A program made the position numbers and the translations under genes. A stretch of DNA of 64,000 nt. It comes from Marchantia polymorpha subsp. ruderalis (lineage: Eukaryota; Streptophyta; Marchantiopsida; Marchantiales; Marchantiaceae). The stretch's first letter is position 1; every line of letters begins with the position of its first letter. Of this stretch, positions 32,629-43,993 are shown one piece after another. The stretch covers positions 11,926,501 through 11,990,500 of the forward strand of contig AP031356.1 of the NCBI GenBank assembly GCA_037833965.1. The letters run 5' to 3'. The notes under the pieces are model-generated. The model was given only the letters and a program-made list of their open reading frames with translations, did no database searches and was not told the DNA's origin.

Positions 32629-33736
32629 TAATGGTAATGGTAAATAGATCAAGCCCGTGGGATCCAAAGGGTCAAAAGGCTAAAAAACACAATACAAACA
32701 AACCAACTCCAAACTAGGAGAGAACCAAAAGAACCCCCTAGCTAGTGCCCAAAGCACTAGAACGGTAACTAATAATATCTCTAATGTAACAACCTAAATC
32801 ATAAGGCTCGAGTTGAAGCAGAGAAAAGAAATTCTCGACATCAACTTTATGCGCCACTCGAATCTCTATATATCTAGTACAAGTAATAAACACATGCTCT
32901 TCATCCTCAACATTTCTCCCATCACATAGCCTACAAATCCGTTCACTCCTATCAATATTCAACCAACGTCCTTCCTCAATTCCAAGCCTATGAGATCCTG
33001 TTCTATGCCTGGCAATAATATGACGTAAAGATGTAGCAATCTCTGCAACAAGGTACCCTTGCTCACAATAAATAAGCATAGGATTCACATGAAGTTGATA
33101 AAACTGCATTTTAGTGCCTCCTCTCCTCCAAATGATGTTGAGAAACTCCTCCTTAATACGCTCGCGAAGGGCCATAGGTTGCAGATCCCAATCCAATTCC
33201 GTCACATTCCACCTCAAAGACCAAGTCATCACATCTGCAAACCATCCCTTGGAACGTGTGGCACGCAAAGCATAAAGAGGAAGTCGAGAAGCATCAAGAG
33301 ATCTCACCCTTCTTATATAAGTGATGGTCAAGTAGAGAGCTTCAGCCTCAAGAGGTAGACAACCGGTTTCCGCAAGAAGAATAGCATAAGGAGTTTGGTT
33401 CCTTACACCTAACTCTTCTTGTAAGAAGATCTTTTGCACCCTCTCCACACGCTCCCAACTTGTCTTCTTACTGCCAGGACCCCACACTTGTGTCCCATAT
33501 AGAACCACCGGCAACACTAAACTCCTAAATAAAAATTTCCTAAGACTCCAAGATACTAGATGAGCTCTTCTACATCGATTTAACAATGAATATAGAGCTT
33601 TGTAACCAGCTTCTACTCTCTTTTGTACACAAAGTGCCCAACTATAATTCTGAGAAAAATCAATGCCTAAATATTTGTAACTCTTCACTTGTTCCAATTC
33701 TAGTCCCTTGTAAAAGAGAGAGAACTTGGATCTAGT

Positions 33737-35445
33737 CAATTGAGGTCAATCTGGAAAAATCAAAGATCATTCTTGTGGGCACACTTGTGGGCACATTCTT
33801 AGTCTTATCTTTTACCATTTACCATTTACCATTTATTTAGGAGTTTAGTGTTGCCGGTGGTTCTATATGGGACACAAGTGTGGGGTCCTGGCAGTAAGAA
33901 GACAAGTTGGGAGCGTGTAGAGAGGGTGCAAAAGATCTTCTTACAAGAAGAGTTAGGTGTAAGGAACCAAACTCCTTATGCTATTCTTCTTGCGGAAACC
34001 GGTTGTCTACCTCTTGAGGCTGAAGCTCTCTTTTTGACTATCACTTACGTCAAAAGAGTGAGATCTCTTGATGCTTCTCGACTTCCTCTTGAAGCTCTGC
34101 ATGCCACACGTCCCAAGGGTTGGTTTGCAGATGTGGTGACTTGGTCTTTGAGGTGGAATGTGACAGAACTTGATTGGAATTTGCAACCTATTGCCCTACG
34201 CGAGCGTATTAGGGAGGAATTTCTCAGCATTATGTGGAGCACACGAGGCACCAAGATGCAGTTTTATCAACTTCATGTGAATCCTATGCTTGTTTATTGT
34301 GAGCAAGGATACTTACTTGCAGAGATATCTACTTCTTTACGTCATATTATTGCTAGACATAGAACTGGATCTCATAGTCTTGGGATTGAAGAAGGGCGTT
34401 GGTTGAACATTGATAGGAGTGAACGTATTTGTAGGCTATGTGATGGAAGAAAAGTTGAGGATGAAGAGCATGTATTTCTTACTTGTTCTAGGTATGTAGA
34501 GATTCGAGTGGCGCATAAAGTTGATGTCGAGAATTTCTTTTCTCTGCTTCAACTCGAGCCTTATGATTTAGGTTGTTACATTAGAGATATTATTAGTTAC
34601 CGTTCTAGTGCTTTGGGCACTAGCTAGGGGGTTCTTTTGGTTCTCTCCTAGTTTGGAGTTGAATTGTTTGTATTGTGTTTTTTAGCCTTTTGACTCTTTG
34701 GGTCCCACGGGCTTGATCTATTTACCATTACCATTTACTTGACCATCACTTATATTAGAAGGGTGAGATCTCTTGATGCTTCTCGACTTCCTCTTCATGC
34801 TTTGCGTGCCACACGTTCCAAGGGATGGTTTGCAGATGTGATGACTTGGTCTTTAAGGTGGAATGTGACGGAATTGGATTGGGATCTGCAACCTATGGCC
34901 CTTCGCGAGCGTATTAAGGAGGAGTTTCTCAACATCATTTGGAGGAGAGGAGGCACTAAAATGCAGTTTTATCAACTTCATGTGAATCCTATGCTTATTT
35001 ATTGTGAGCAAGGGTACCTTGTTGCAGAGATTGCTACATCTTTACGTCATATTATTGCCAGGCATAGAACAGGATCTCATAGGCTTGGAATTGAGGAAGG
35101 ACGTTGGTTGAATATTGATAGGAGTGAACGGATTTGTAGGCTATGTGATGGGAGAAATGTTGAGGATGAAGAGCATGTGTTTATTACTTGTACTAGATAT
35201 ATAGAGATTCGAGTGGCGCATAAAGTTGATGTCGAGAATTTCTTTTCTCTGCTTCAACTCGAGCCTTATGATTTAGGTTGTTACATTAGAGATATTATTA
35301 GTTACCGTTCTAGTGCTTTGGGCACTAGCTAGGAGGTTCTTTTGGTTCTCTCCTTGTTTGGAGTTGGATTGTTTGTATTGTGTTTTTTAGCCTTTTGACC
35401 CTTTGGGTCCCACGGGCTTGATCTATTTCCATTTACCATTTACCA
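33737..35445 (+). mobile_element. LINE-A 3' half with scrambled 5' junction, TSD TAGT
   Basis: TAGT flanks it at 33733-33736 and 35446-35449. The 5' part is rearranged: 40 bp of ORF2 (EVNLEKSKIILVG), a 30-bp piece with ACTTGTGGGCAC repeated, three tail units (33808-33832), then continuous A ORF2 from FRSLVLPVVLYG. A B 3' end (34031-34736) sits inside it. The A ORF2 end (34739-35332) is open to the normal stop with an intact zinc finger. Confidence 0.85.
34031..34736 (+). mobile_element. LINE-B 3' end inserted at the matching site of LINE-A
   Basis: A-specific sequence (SKKTSWERVERV, RNQTPYAILLAET) changes to B-specific sequence (ALFLTITYVKRV) within a stretch identical in both (about 30 bp ending GAAGCTCTCT). 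B then runs to its tail, and A resumes exactly where it left off (ACTTGACCATCACTT). The result is a single open frame of 259 codons ending at the B stop, 34627. Confidence 0.8.
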
Positions 35446-37676
35446 TAGTGCCCACAAGAATGATCTTTGATTTTTCCAGATTGACCTCCATCTGATTACG
35501 AGTACAAAAGCTAGCCAAAGTATCAAGGTGTTTCTATAAACTAATTGCATCACGTGCTAGTAATATGATATCATCTGCATACAAAAGAGCTTTGATCAAA
35601 AAGTCTCCAAGTTTGACTCCTTCACTCTCACAATCATCCAACCACCTTTCTATATCATCTATGAATATTCCGAATAGAGTAGGAGAGAGAGGACAACCTT
35701 GAATAACTCCAATGGTGCTCGAGATCTCTTGAGGCTGAGAGGCATCAATCTTAGCTCGAACTGAAGTGTATAAAGTGGCCACAGCTCCGAGTAGATTAGC
35801 CGGTACTCCAATGTCTTGTAGTCTTTCCCATAAAAGCTTTCGAGGAACAGTATCAAAAGCTTTCTTCAAATCGATGAAGGCACAAAATAAAGCTTTCCCA
35901 TTGCCCTTGGATTTCTCCCATAAAACACGTAAGGCCAAAATATGGTCAATAGTGTTGTATGTAGGACGAAAACCGGCTTGGGCCTTTGCTCTCTTTTGAA
36001 AATCCTCTGTCCATGTGCTCAACTTCGATTCTACCAACTTCCCAAACAACTTGGCAAAAACACTACCAACCATGATGGTGCGATAGTTTGTCACCACGTC
36101 CTTCCTTCCTGATTTATGAATAGGAACAATCTTCCGCATGGACCAAGTTGATGGAAAACCATGAACCATAGCATCTTCCAAAAGCTTAGTGAGAACCGGT
36201 CCAATACAATCTCCTCCCCACTTGATAAGTTCAATGGACAAGCCATCTAAATCCTCACATTTGCCATTTGCTAATTTTCGGAGAATAGTCTTCACCTCTC
36301 CTTCCGAAAATAATCCAGGTGTTGCTTCGCAATATGGCATAGATGTGGCTTCTGGAAAGAAATAGAGCTTTTCGGCAAAAGCTACCAAAGACTCGGAATC
36401 AAGAGAAGGTTTTGACGATGGTGTAGCTAATCGTCTCCAAAAGGACTTGGGATCCTTCATCAGGTCCTTTGTCAAGGATTCTTGCTTTCGTCTTAAGAAA
36501 GCTCGTTTCTTAGACTTCACCAAGTCTTTGTATATCCTTGTCAAAAGAAGCCGACTTTGAATATCCAAAGACCTATCAACAGACCTTGCCCTTGCTAGCT
36601 TGCATTTGGAGTCAAACCATCCATTGCAAGGTAGCCCCTTAGCAATCCTAGTACTATGCCTCAAAAAGAACTTCGATGCAGAAGTTTTGAGCAATTCTAT
36701 GAGCTGTAAACTAGCGGTATGCGAATCTGGACTCCATATGGTGTGAGTCAAAAGATCTTGTAGATGTTCTGCATAAAGGTCTCTTTTACAAGGATCTAAG
36801 CGAAACTTGGGAGAAGCTAAAAGAGATTGGCGAGGTGAAGTAGAGATTGATTTTGACATTGAAAGTGTGAACAAAAGAGGTGCATGATCTGATTCAGGTT
36901 GAGGATCCAGAACATCAAAATTGGAGATCAGAGAGGTACTAACCAAGGAAGACAAGAGAAAATCTATTGTGCTAGCACCGGTAGGGGAAAAACAAGTATT
37001 GGACTGAGAGTTGGGAAAGCGAGAGGGTTCCATTGAGAACCTTCAAGTTACAAGTGGCTCCAAATGTCAAAAAAAGTTCTGTCAAAGAGTTTGTGGAAGG
37101 ATCAAAAGAGGTTCTAGACCACAAGCTATCGTAAATTTCTTCAAACATAGAAGAAGCCAAGGGATCACTAAATTGAGTAAATTGAGCACAACGTATACGA
37201 GCATTGAAATCTCCAGCAAGAAAGACATCCCCTTTACTTTGGAATCTAAGAACATATTCAATAAGCCGATGGAATGGTTCACTTCGGTTGCAAAAGCGTG
37301 TTGAGTAGATACCCATGGACAATGGTGCAAAATAACAAATTGCCAAATAGCAATAAGATCCTCCAACCACCCCGAGACGTAGCCAATGATACTGTCCACC
37401 AACATCTTGAGCTTCTAGATGTATGAGAGGTAGAAGATGAGACCTGATGAAAGTAGCAATACCTCCTTGACCCCTTCCCGCATGTTGTCTTCTCTGGTTC
37501 CATGTCGACCCCACCAAGGTAAACCCTTCCAACTCAGCAATAGTATTGCTTTCATGTTCCCAAGTCTCCACAATGTTGATGACGTCAGCCATCTTCCAAA
37601 TCGGAGCAGCACTCACATACTTTGTTGTTGAAAGTCCTCGGATATTCCACACCAACACCCTTATCTTCTCGGATTG

Positions 37677-38667
37677 CTATGTTGACGACACCCTCCTCCT
37701 CTGAGTAACGATTGCTCTCCCATCGTGTAAATAAGCAACAAAACCCGATTCTTGAGCCTCTTTTACCTTCGCAAGCTCCTTTCTCCTAACTTCCACTTGT
37801 AGAGGAGTCAGATCAGGATCCAACCATATTCTACGTCCCTTTAACATAGCCTTATTAGCCAAGGCAACATCACGTTGAGTTTGATTGACAAACTTCACTA
37901 TAATACCACGAGGTTGAGCTCCCTTGTTTCCAATACGAAAAGCTTGAGCCAATTCCGCATTGGAAACCTGAAGTGTTTCATCCAAAAACTTGGTGACAAC
38001 ACTCTTGACATCTTCATTCTCTATTTCAGGTAAACCTGAAATTCTCACATTCTTCCTACGTGCAAGCTGGTTGGACTTTTCAATCTCTTGTTTTTGACAA
38101 AAAGAGATTTGAGCAGCCTTTGTAGCTTCAGCGTAGGATTTGATCTTCAAATCTAAGCTTTCGACCACCTCATGCAATCTAGGACTATCCGCACTTGTCA
38201 TCTGAGAGCATACCTTCCCTTGGATGTCATCCACAGATTTAGATACATCCCACATCACACCCACCCCAAGTTGATGTCGAGAATTTCTTTTCTCTGCTTC
38301 AACTCGAGCCTTATGATTTAGGTTGTTACATTAGAGATATTATTAGTTACCGTTCTAGTGCTTTGGGCACTAGCTAGGGGGTTCTTTTGGTTCTCTCCTA
38401 GTTTGGAGTTGGATTGTTTGTATTGTGTTTTTTAGCCTTTTGACCCTTTGGGTCCCACGGGCTTGATCTATTTACCATTTACCATTTACCATTTACCACA
38501 CTATCCTTGAACACCTTCTCCACGTTCTTCTGTGATCCCTTCAACTCTCGAATTTGATTATGTGCGAGAGTTAAAGCAGCCTGTTGCATCTTGAATTCAT
38601 GTCGAAGTTACTTCAATTCTTCGAAAATTGTTTGCAGAAGCTGAAAAATATCGTCTTGAGAAGCCAT
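37677..38667 (-). pseudogene. LINE-A ORF1 split by a LINE 3' end
   Basis: The ATG is at 38667 (MASQDDIFQLLQ). The N-terminal half (38500-38667) has one changed codon (KELRHE has become K-stop-like TAA-C in the antisense of GTTACTTC; read as a changed E codon). The C-terminal 195 codons (37677-38264) are open: ISGLPEIENEDV, LANKAMLKGRRIWLD, KELAKVKEAQ, QRRRVSST. It ends in TAG CAA TCC in frame with ORF2. Confidence 0.75.
38265..38495 (+). mobile_element. 231-bp LINE 3'-end insertion, TSD CCAC
   Basis: It carries the last 40 codons or so of ORF2 (VDVENFFSLLQLEPYDLG), both 3' hairpins and four tail units. CCAC lies at 38261-38264 and 38496-38499, once in intact ORF1 (CACCCACACTATCC). Confidence 0.9.
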
Positions 38668-38729
38668 GTCGTATCAACTTCCGTATCAACCGAAACACTC
38701 TAAATTCTAGGTCGAAACACCAAAAAATA

Positions 38730-39785
38730 TCCTAACTTCTCACTTAAGCCTCCATGCACCTTCAAACTTGATAAGCTTCTGCCGAATATCAATCCCCAAG
38801 TCCTCAAAACTTTTCAGCCTCAGATCATGCTTTGTCGAAAAGATAAAAATGTCTGAACATTTTTGTGACCACCTGAACACTCGAAACAAAAAGTCGAAAC
38901 TCCAAATGGGCTGCAACTTCTGACTCAAGCGTCCGTTCAGCTTCAAACTTTTTATGCTACTGCCAAATATTGATCTCCAAGTCCCCAAAAATTTTCAGCT
39001 TCAGATCATGCTTCGTCGAAAAGATAAAAATGTCTGAACATTTTTGTGACCACCGGAACACTCGAAACAAAAAGTCGAAACTTCAAATGGGCTGTAACTT
39101 CTGACTCAAGCGTCCATTCACCTTCAAACTTTTTATGCTATTGCCAAATATTGATCTCCAAGTCCCCAAAAATTTTCAGCCTCAGATCATGCTTCGTCCA
39201 AAAGATAAAAATGTCTGAACATTTTTGTAACCACCGGAACACTCAAAACAAAAAGTCGAAACTCCAAATGGGCTGTAACTTCTGACTCAAGCGTCCATTC
39301 ACCTTCAAACTTTTTATGCTACTGCCGAATATTGATCTCCAAGTCCTCAAAAATGTTCAGCCTCAGATCATGCTTCGTCGAAAAAATAAAAATGTCTGAA
39401 CATTTTTGTGACCACCGGAACACTCGAAACAAAAAGTCGAAACTCCAAATGGGCTGTAACTTCTGACTCAAGCGTCCGTTCAGCTTCAAACTTTTTATGC
39501 TACTGCCAAATATTGATCTCCAAGTCCTCAAAAATTTTAAGCCTCAGATCATGCTTCGTCAAAAAGATAAAAATGTCTCAACATTTTTGTGACCACCGGA
39601 ACACTCGAAACAAAAAGTCGAAACTCCAAATGGGCTGTAACTTCTGACTCAAGATTCCGATCACCTTCGAACTTTTAATACTACTACCGGATATTGATCT
39701 CCAAGTCCCCAAAAATTTTCAGCCTCAGATCATGCTTCTTCAAAAAGATAAAAATGTCTCAACATTTTTGTGACCACGTGAAACA
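38730..39785 (-). repeat. Type II 181-bp monomers, about 6 copies
   Basis: Units with TGTCTGAACATTTTTGTGAC recur about every 181 bp up to the change at GTGAAACACTCGC. They lie between the leader of A ORF1 and the type I units. Confidence 0.85.
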
Positions 39786-40030
39786 CTCGCAATTGACACT
39801 CTTCGCTGAAGAAATTCGTGAACTTCCGCTTCCCAACTCCAAAATGCGTGAAATTTTGCAGGCTGGAGCGCGCTACCGAACTCCACGCCCCTGCAAATTT
39901 TCAGCTTCCGTGGACACTCAGACGCGAAGAAACGATCTCTGCAAGAAACGATCTCGACCCCAACACTCGAAAACTCAACCTCGAAACTTGAGAAATCCGT
40001 GAACTTCGGCGTCCCAACTCCAAAATGCGC
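39786..40030 (-). repeat. Type I monomers, about 1.3 copies (5' end of LINE-A)
   Basis: Antisense type I sequence (GCAGGCTGGAGCGCGCTACC, CTGCAAATTTTCAGC). It ends inside a monomer at AAAATGCGC, where a type III array on the other strand starts. The two 5' ends of an A and a B copy thus meet head to head. Confidence 0.85.
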
Positions 40031-40640
40031 AAGACTCATGCTCAAATCGCCCGTTCAAGACGACCGGGCGCACATACTTGCAAATTTTCAGCCCCAACAG
40101 AGCTGCTGTCAAGAAGTTGTTATTTCAAAACTTTGAGTTTAGGGATTTGAGCATGAATCTTGCGGAGGCCATATCTTCTTGTTGGAGTATCAACAGGAAC
40201 TGAGATTTGGTGAGCTTGTTAACGACGGCCGGACGCACATACCTGCAAATTTTCAGCCCCAACGAAGCTGCTGTCAAGAAGTTGTCATTTCAAAACTTTG
40301 AGTTTAGGGATTTGAGCATGAATCTTGCGGAGGCCATATCTTCTTGCTGGAGTATCAACAGGAGCTGAGATTTGGTAGGCTTGTTCAAGACGGCCGGGCG
40401 CACATACTTGCAAATTTTCAGCCCCAACGGAGCTGCTGTCAAGAAGTTGTCATTTCGAAACTTTGAGTTTAGGGATTTGAGCATGAATCTTGCGGGGGCC
40501 ATATCTTCTTGCTGGAGTGTCAACAGGAGCTGAGATTTGATAAGCTTGTTCAAAACGGCCGGACGCACATACGTGCAAATTTTCAGCCTCAACGGAGCTA
40601 CTGTCAAGAAGTTTTCATTTCAAAACTTTGAGCTTGTGTA
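40031..40640 (+). repeat. Type III 165-bp monomers, about 3.7 copies
   Basis: Sense type III units with GGCCATATCTTCTTG at about 165-bp steps, leading to B ORF1. The first unit is a scrambled partial one at the junction with the type I sequence. Confidence 0.85.
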
Positions 40641-40690
40641 ACATCTTGCAAAGTTGGGTTCATGATGGATTCTGAAAACAAACTTCTCAA

Positions 40691-40806
40691 AGGCTAGGGT
40701 TTGGCCTTTGGGGTCTTTTCCCTTGTTTGTGGCTGTCGCTTGTATTGTGTTTTTCAGCCTTTTGACCCTTTGGGTCCCCCGGGCTTGATCCATTTACCAT
40801 TTACCA
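40691..40806 (+). mobile_element. 116-bp LINE-C 3' UTR insertion, TSD TCAA
   Basis: Only the C-type 3' UTR (GGCTAGGGTTTGGCCTTTGG, CAGCC, CCCCCGGGC) and two tail units are present; no coding sequence is left. TCAA lies at 40687-40690 and 40807-40810. Its tail has 7-bp units. Confidence 0.9.
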
Positions 40807-40932
40807 TCAATCTTGTGCAAACGGTTTTGGAGGAATTGAAAGTGCTACGCCAAGAATTCAAGGCACAAAATGTTGCCTTGGCTGCTGCAAAGAATGAAAT
40901 CAGGGAGTTGAAGATTTCTCACAAAAGTTTTG

Positions 40933-41030
40933 TTGTGTTGTATTGTGTTGTTGTTGTTATTGTTTGTATTGTGTTTTTTAGCCTTTTGACCCTTTGGGTC
41001 CCACGGGCTTGATCTATTTACCATTTACCA
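40933..41030 (+). mobile_element. 98-bp LINE 3' UTR insertion with GTT-rich 5' end, TSD TTTG
   Basis: The 3' UTR from TTTGTATTGTGTTTTTTAGC to the tail is normal A/B type. About 30 bp before it (TTGTGTTGTATTGTG, GTTGTTGTTATTG) are reiterated forms of the same UTR start, as if the enzyme had slipped at the end of synthesis. TTTG lies at 40929-40932 and 41031-41034. Confidence 0.8.
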
Positions 41031-41302
41031 TTTGAGAAGATCATGCTTCAAATCTCTGGATCTGTTGAGGACATTCAAGACAAGGTTGGTTCTCAAGCTT
41101 CTACTATTACTACCCGTGCTTTGCATGAAGTGGTTGAAACTCTTGAGGTGAAAATGAAGTCCTATGCTGAAGCTACCAAGTCTGCTCATATCTCTTTCTG
41201 TCAAGAGCAAGAGATTGAAAAGGCTAATCAATTTGCTCGTATGAAGAATGTGAGGATTTCGGATCTACCTGAATCTGAGAAGGAAGAGGTGAAGAGTGTG
41301 GT

Positions 41303-41371
41303 CTCGGGCACTAGCACGACCAGCATATGTGCATTATGATTGTCATTAAACTTCTCTCGACCTAGATTTAC
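41303..41371. other. 69-bp filler between LINE-B ORF1 and LINE-C ORF2
   Basis: The sequence starts TCGGGCACTAGCACG and ends CCTAGATTTAC. It has only weak likeness to LINE sequence. It marks the breakpoint of the B-C-B mosaic. Confidence 0.5.
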
Positions 41372-42055
41372 TTTAGATCCTAGTAAGAAAGAGTTGTACA
41401 TGTTACATTTTCAAAACCTTTTGACTCACACTTCATGGAGCCTTGATCCACATACAGCGAGTGGGCAATTAATAGAGTTGCTGAAAGACACTGCTTCTAA
41501 GTTCTTTTTGCGGCACAAGGATCGAAGAGCTAGGGGGCTTCCTTGCAATGGATGGTTTGACTTGGATTGTAAGCAAGCGAGGATGAGATCAGTTGACAAG
41601 TCTTTGGATTTCCAAAGTCGGCTTACCTTGACAAGGCTTTACAAAGACTTGGTGAAGTCTAAAAAAAGAGCTTTTTTGAGGACGAAGCAGGAATCCTTGA
41701 CAAAGGAGTTGATGGAGAATCCCAAATCCTTTTGGAGACGGTTAGCTGTAAGGTCTTCAAAACCTACTCTTGATCCCAAAAGTTTGATTGACTTTGCTGA
41801 AAAGCTTTATTTCTTTCCCAACGCTGCATCAATGCCTTGTTGTGAAGGAACATCAGGCTTATTTTCTGAATCAGAGGTGATGACTCAAGTTAGAAAATTA
41901 GCAAATGGTAAATCGGAGGATTTGGATGGTCTCTCTATTGAACTTTTGAAGTGGGGAGGAGATCTTATTGGACCGAGACTCACCAAAGCGTTAGAGAATG
42001 CAGCTATGTATGGTTTTCCTTCAGCTTGGTCATTACGGAAGATTGTGCCTATTCT
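41372..42055 (+). pseudogene. LINE-C ORF2 linker fragment
   Basis: Open from LDPSKKELYMLHFQ through the linker (KFFLRHKDRRARGLPCNGW, KDLVKSKKRAFLRTKQE, FWRRLAVRSSKPTLDPK) to WSLRKIVPI. These are roughly residues 285-515 of C ORF2. The endonuclease and the RT core are not included. Confidence 0.8.
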
Positions 42056-42062
42056 ATATATG

Positions 42063-43188
42063 TGATGATGTCATATTACTAGCACGTGATGCCACTAGTT
42101 TACAGAAACACCTCGACACTTTGGCTAGCTTTTGTACTCAAAATCAGATGGAAGTCAATTTGGAGAAGTCCAAAGTCATTCTTGTGGGCACTAGATCCAA
42201 GCTCTCTTTCTGTTACAAAGGATTAGAGTTGGAACAAGTGAAAAGTTACAAATATTTGGGCATTGATTTCTCATCTGATTATAGTTGGGCACTTTGTGTG
42301 CAAAAGAGGGTAGAAGCTGGTTTCAAAGCTCTATATTCATTGCTAAATAGATGTAGAGGAGCTCATCTAGTGTCTTGGAGTCTTAGGAAATTCTTATTCA
42401 AGAGCTTAGTGTTTCCCGTTATCTTATATGGAACACAAGTGTGGGGTCCTGGTTGTAAGAAGACAGGTTGGCAGCGTTTGGAGAGGGTGCAAAAGATCTT
42501 CTTACAAGAAGAATTGGGTGTGAGGACCCAAACTTCTTATGCGATTCTTCTTGCGGAAACAGGTTGTCTACCTCTTGAGGCTGAAGCTCTCTTTTTGACT
42601 ATCACTTACGTCAAAAGAGTGAGATCTCTTGATGCTTCTCGACTTCCTCTTGAAGCTATGCATGCCACACGTCCCAAGGGTTGGTTTGCAGATGTGGTGA
42701 CTTGGTCTTTGAGGTGGAATGTGACGGAACTTGATTGGAATTTGCAACCTATTGCCCTACGCGAGCGTATTAGGGAGGAATTTCTCAGCATTATGTGGAG
42801 CACACGAGGCACCAAGATGCAGTTTTATCAACTTCATGTGAATCCTATGCTTATTTATTGTGAGCAAGGATACTTACTTGCAGGGATATCTACTTCTTTA
42901 CGTCATATTATTGCTAGACATAGAACTGGATCTCATAGTCTTGGGATTGAAGAAGGGCGTTGGTTGAACATTGATAGGAGTGAACGTATTTGTAGGCTAT
43001 GTGATGGAAGAAAAGTTGAGGATGAAGAGCATGTATTTCTTACTTGTTCTAGGTATGTAGAGATTCGAGGGGCGCATAAAGTTGATGTCGAGAATTTCTT
43101 TTCTCTGCTTCAACTCGAGCCTTATGATTTAGGTTGTTACATTAGAGATATTATTAGTTACCGTTCTAGTGCTTTGGGCACTAGCTAG
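42063..43188 (+). pseudogene. LINE-B ORF2 3' part, from the RT active site
   Basis: It starts within the active-site box (DDVILLARDATS; the YA before DD is replaced at the joint) and is open to the normal stop at 43186-43188, with YKYLGIDFSSDYSW, EELGVRTQTSYA and the zinc finger CRLCDGRKVEDEEHVFLTC. Without the RT fingers and the first palm motifs it cannot be an enzyme. The 3' UTR and tail follow. Confidence 0.85.
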
Positions 43189-43305
43189 GGGGTTCTTTTG
43201 GTTCTCTCCTAGTTTGGAGTTGAATTGTTTGTATTGTGTTTTTTAGCCTTTTGACTCTTTGGGTCCCACGGGCTTGATCTATTTACCATTTACCATTTAC
43301 CATTT

Positions 43306-43784
43306 AACTTCATGTGAATCCTATGCTTATTTATTGTGAGCAAGGGTACCTTGTTGCAGAGATTGCTACATCTTTACGTCATATTATTGCCAGGCATAGA
43401 ACAGGATCTCATAGGCTTGGAATTGAGGAAGGACGTTGGTTGAATATTGATAGGAGTGAACGGATTTGTAGGCTATGTGATGGGAGAAATGTTGAGGATG
43501 AAGAGCATGTGTTTATTACTTGTACTAGATATATAGAGATTCGAGTGGCGCATAAAGTTGATGTCGAGAATTTCTTTTCTCTGCTTCAACTCGAGCCTTA
43601 TGATTTAGGTTGTTACATTAGAGATATTATTAGTTACCGTTCTAGTGCTTTGGGCACTAGCTAGGGGGTTCTTTTGGTTCTCTCCTAGTTTGGAGTTGGA
43701 TTGTTTGTATTGTGTTTTTTAGCCTTTTGACCCTTTGAGTCCCACGGGCTTGATCTATTTACCATTTACCATTTACCATTTTAC
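43306..43784 (+). mobile_element. LINE-A 3' end, about 480 bp
   Basis: It begins at AACTTCATGTGAATCC directly after the tail of the B mosaic, is open through the zinc finger to the stop at 43662-43664 and ends in a tail with one 8-bp unit (TTTTACCA). Again one 3' end lies immediately behind another tail. Confidence 0.8.
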
Positions 43785-43993
43785 CATTCTGAGAAAAATC
43801 AATGCCTAAATATTTGTAACTCTTCACTTGTTCCAATTCTAGTCCCTTGTAAAAGAGAGAGAACTTGGATCTAGTGCCCACAAGAATGATCTTTGATTTT
43901 TCCAGATTGACCTCCATCTGATTTCGAGTACAAAAGCTAGCCAAAGTATCAAGGTGTTTCTGTAAACTAATTGCATCACGTGCTAGTAATATG
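43785..43993 (-). other. LINE-A ORF2 fragment (RT region)
   Basis: Minus-strand A ORF2 coding for ASFCTRNQMEVNLEKSKIILVG to YLGIDFSQN. It is cut by a tail on one side and by the first type IV monomer on the other. Confidence 0.75.

Larger units (their letters stand above)
32738..37658 (-). pseudogene. LINE-A ORF2, split, with one stop and one frameshift
   Basis: All parts of A ORF2 are present in two blocks (32738-33736, 35450-37658). A CAG-to-TAG change gives a stop at about 35534 (DAISL, then stop, where others have SLQKH), and one extra G near 37022 shifts the frame in the endonuclease. GDFNARI, AFIDLKKAFDTVP, YADDIILLA and the zinc finger are otherwise readable. The start is GTG TTG GTG TGG without ATG, like the other young A copies. 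Confidence 0.85.
32629..40030 (-). mobile_element. LINE-A copy with complete span, split by two insertions
   Basis: Tail, 3' UTR, ORF2, ORF1, leader, type II array and about 1.3 type I monomers are all present in order on the minus strand. It is interrupted at 33737-35445 (TSD TAGT) and 38265-38495 (TSD CCAC). Without these it would be about 5.5 kb; the intact A copy at 46728 is 6.5 kb because it has more monomers. Confidence 0.9.
40662..41302 (+). pseudogene. LINE-B ORF1, split by two insertions, 3' end lost
   Basis: The ATG at 40662 starts MMDSENKLL. Insertions at 40691-40806 and 40933-41030 separate it into three pieces. The reading continues through LVQTVLEELKVLRQEF, QISGSVEDIQDKVGSQ, HISFCQEQEIEKANQFARMKN and VRISDLPESEKEEVKSVV, then stops at an unknown filler. 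The C-terminal domain is absent. Confidence 0.85.
40031..43305 (+). mobile_element. LINE-B copy with a LINE-C segment inside (B-C-B mosaic)
   Basis: It has a B 5' UTR and B ORF1 (to 41302), 69 bp of unknown filler, C ORF2 (41372-42055), then B ORF2 from the RT active-site region to a normal 3' end and tail. Two short LINE 3' ends are inserted in ORF1. The order of parts is that of an element, but the centre is exchanged and shortened. Confidence 0.8.
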
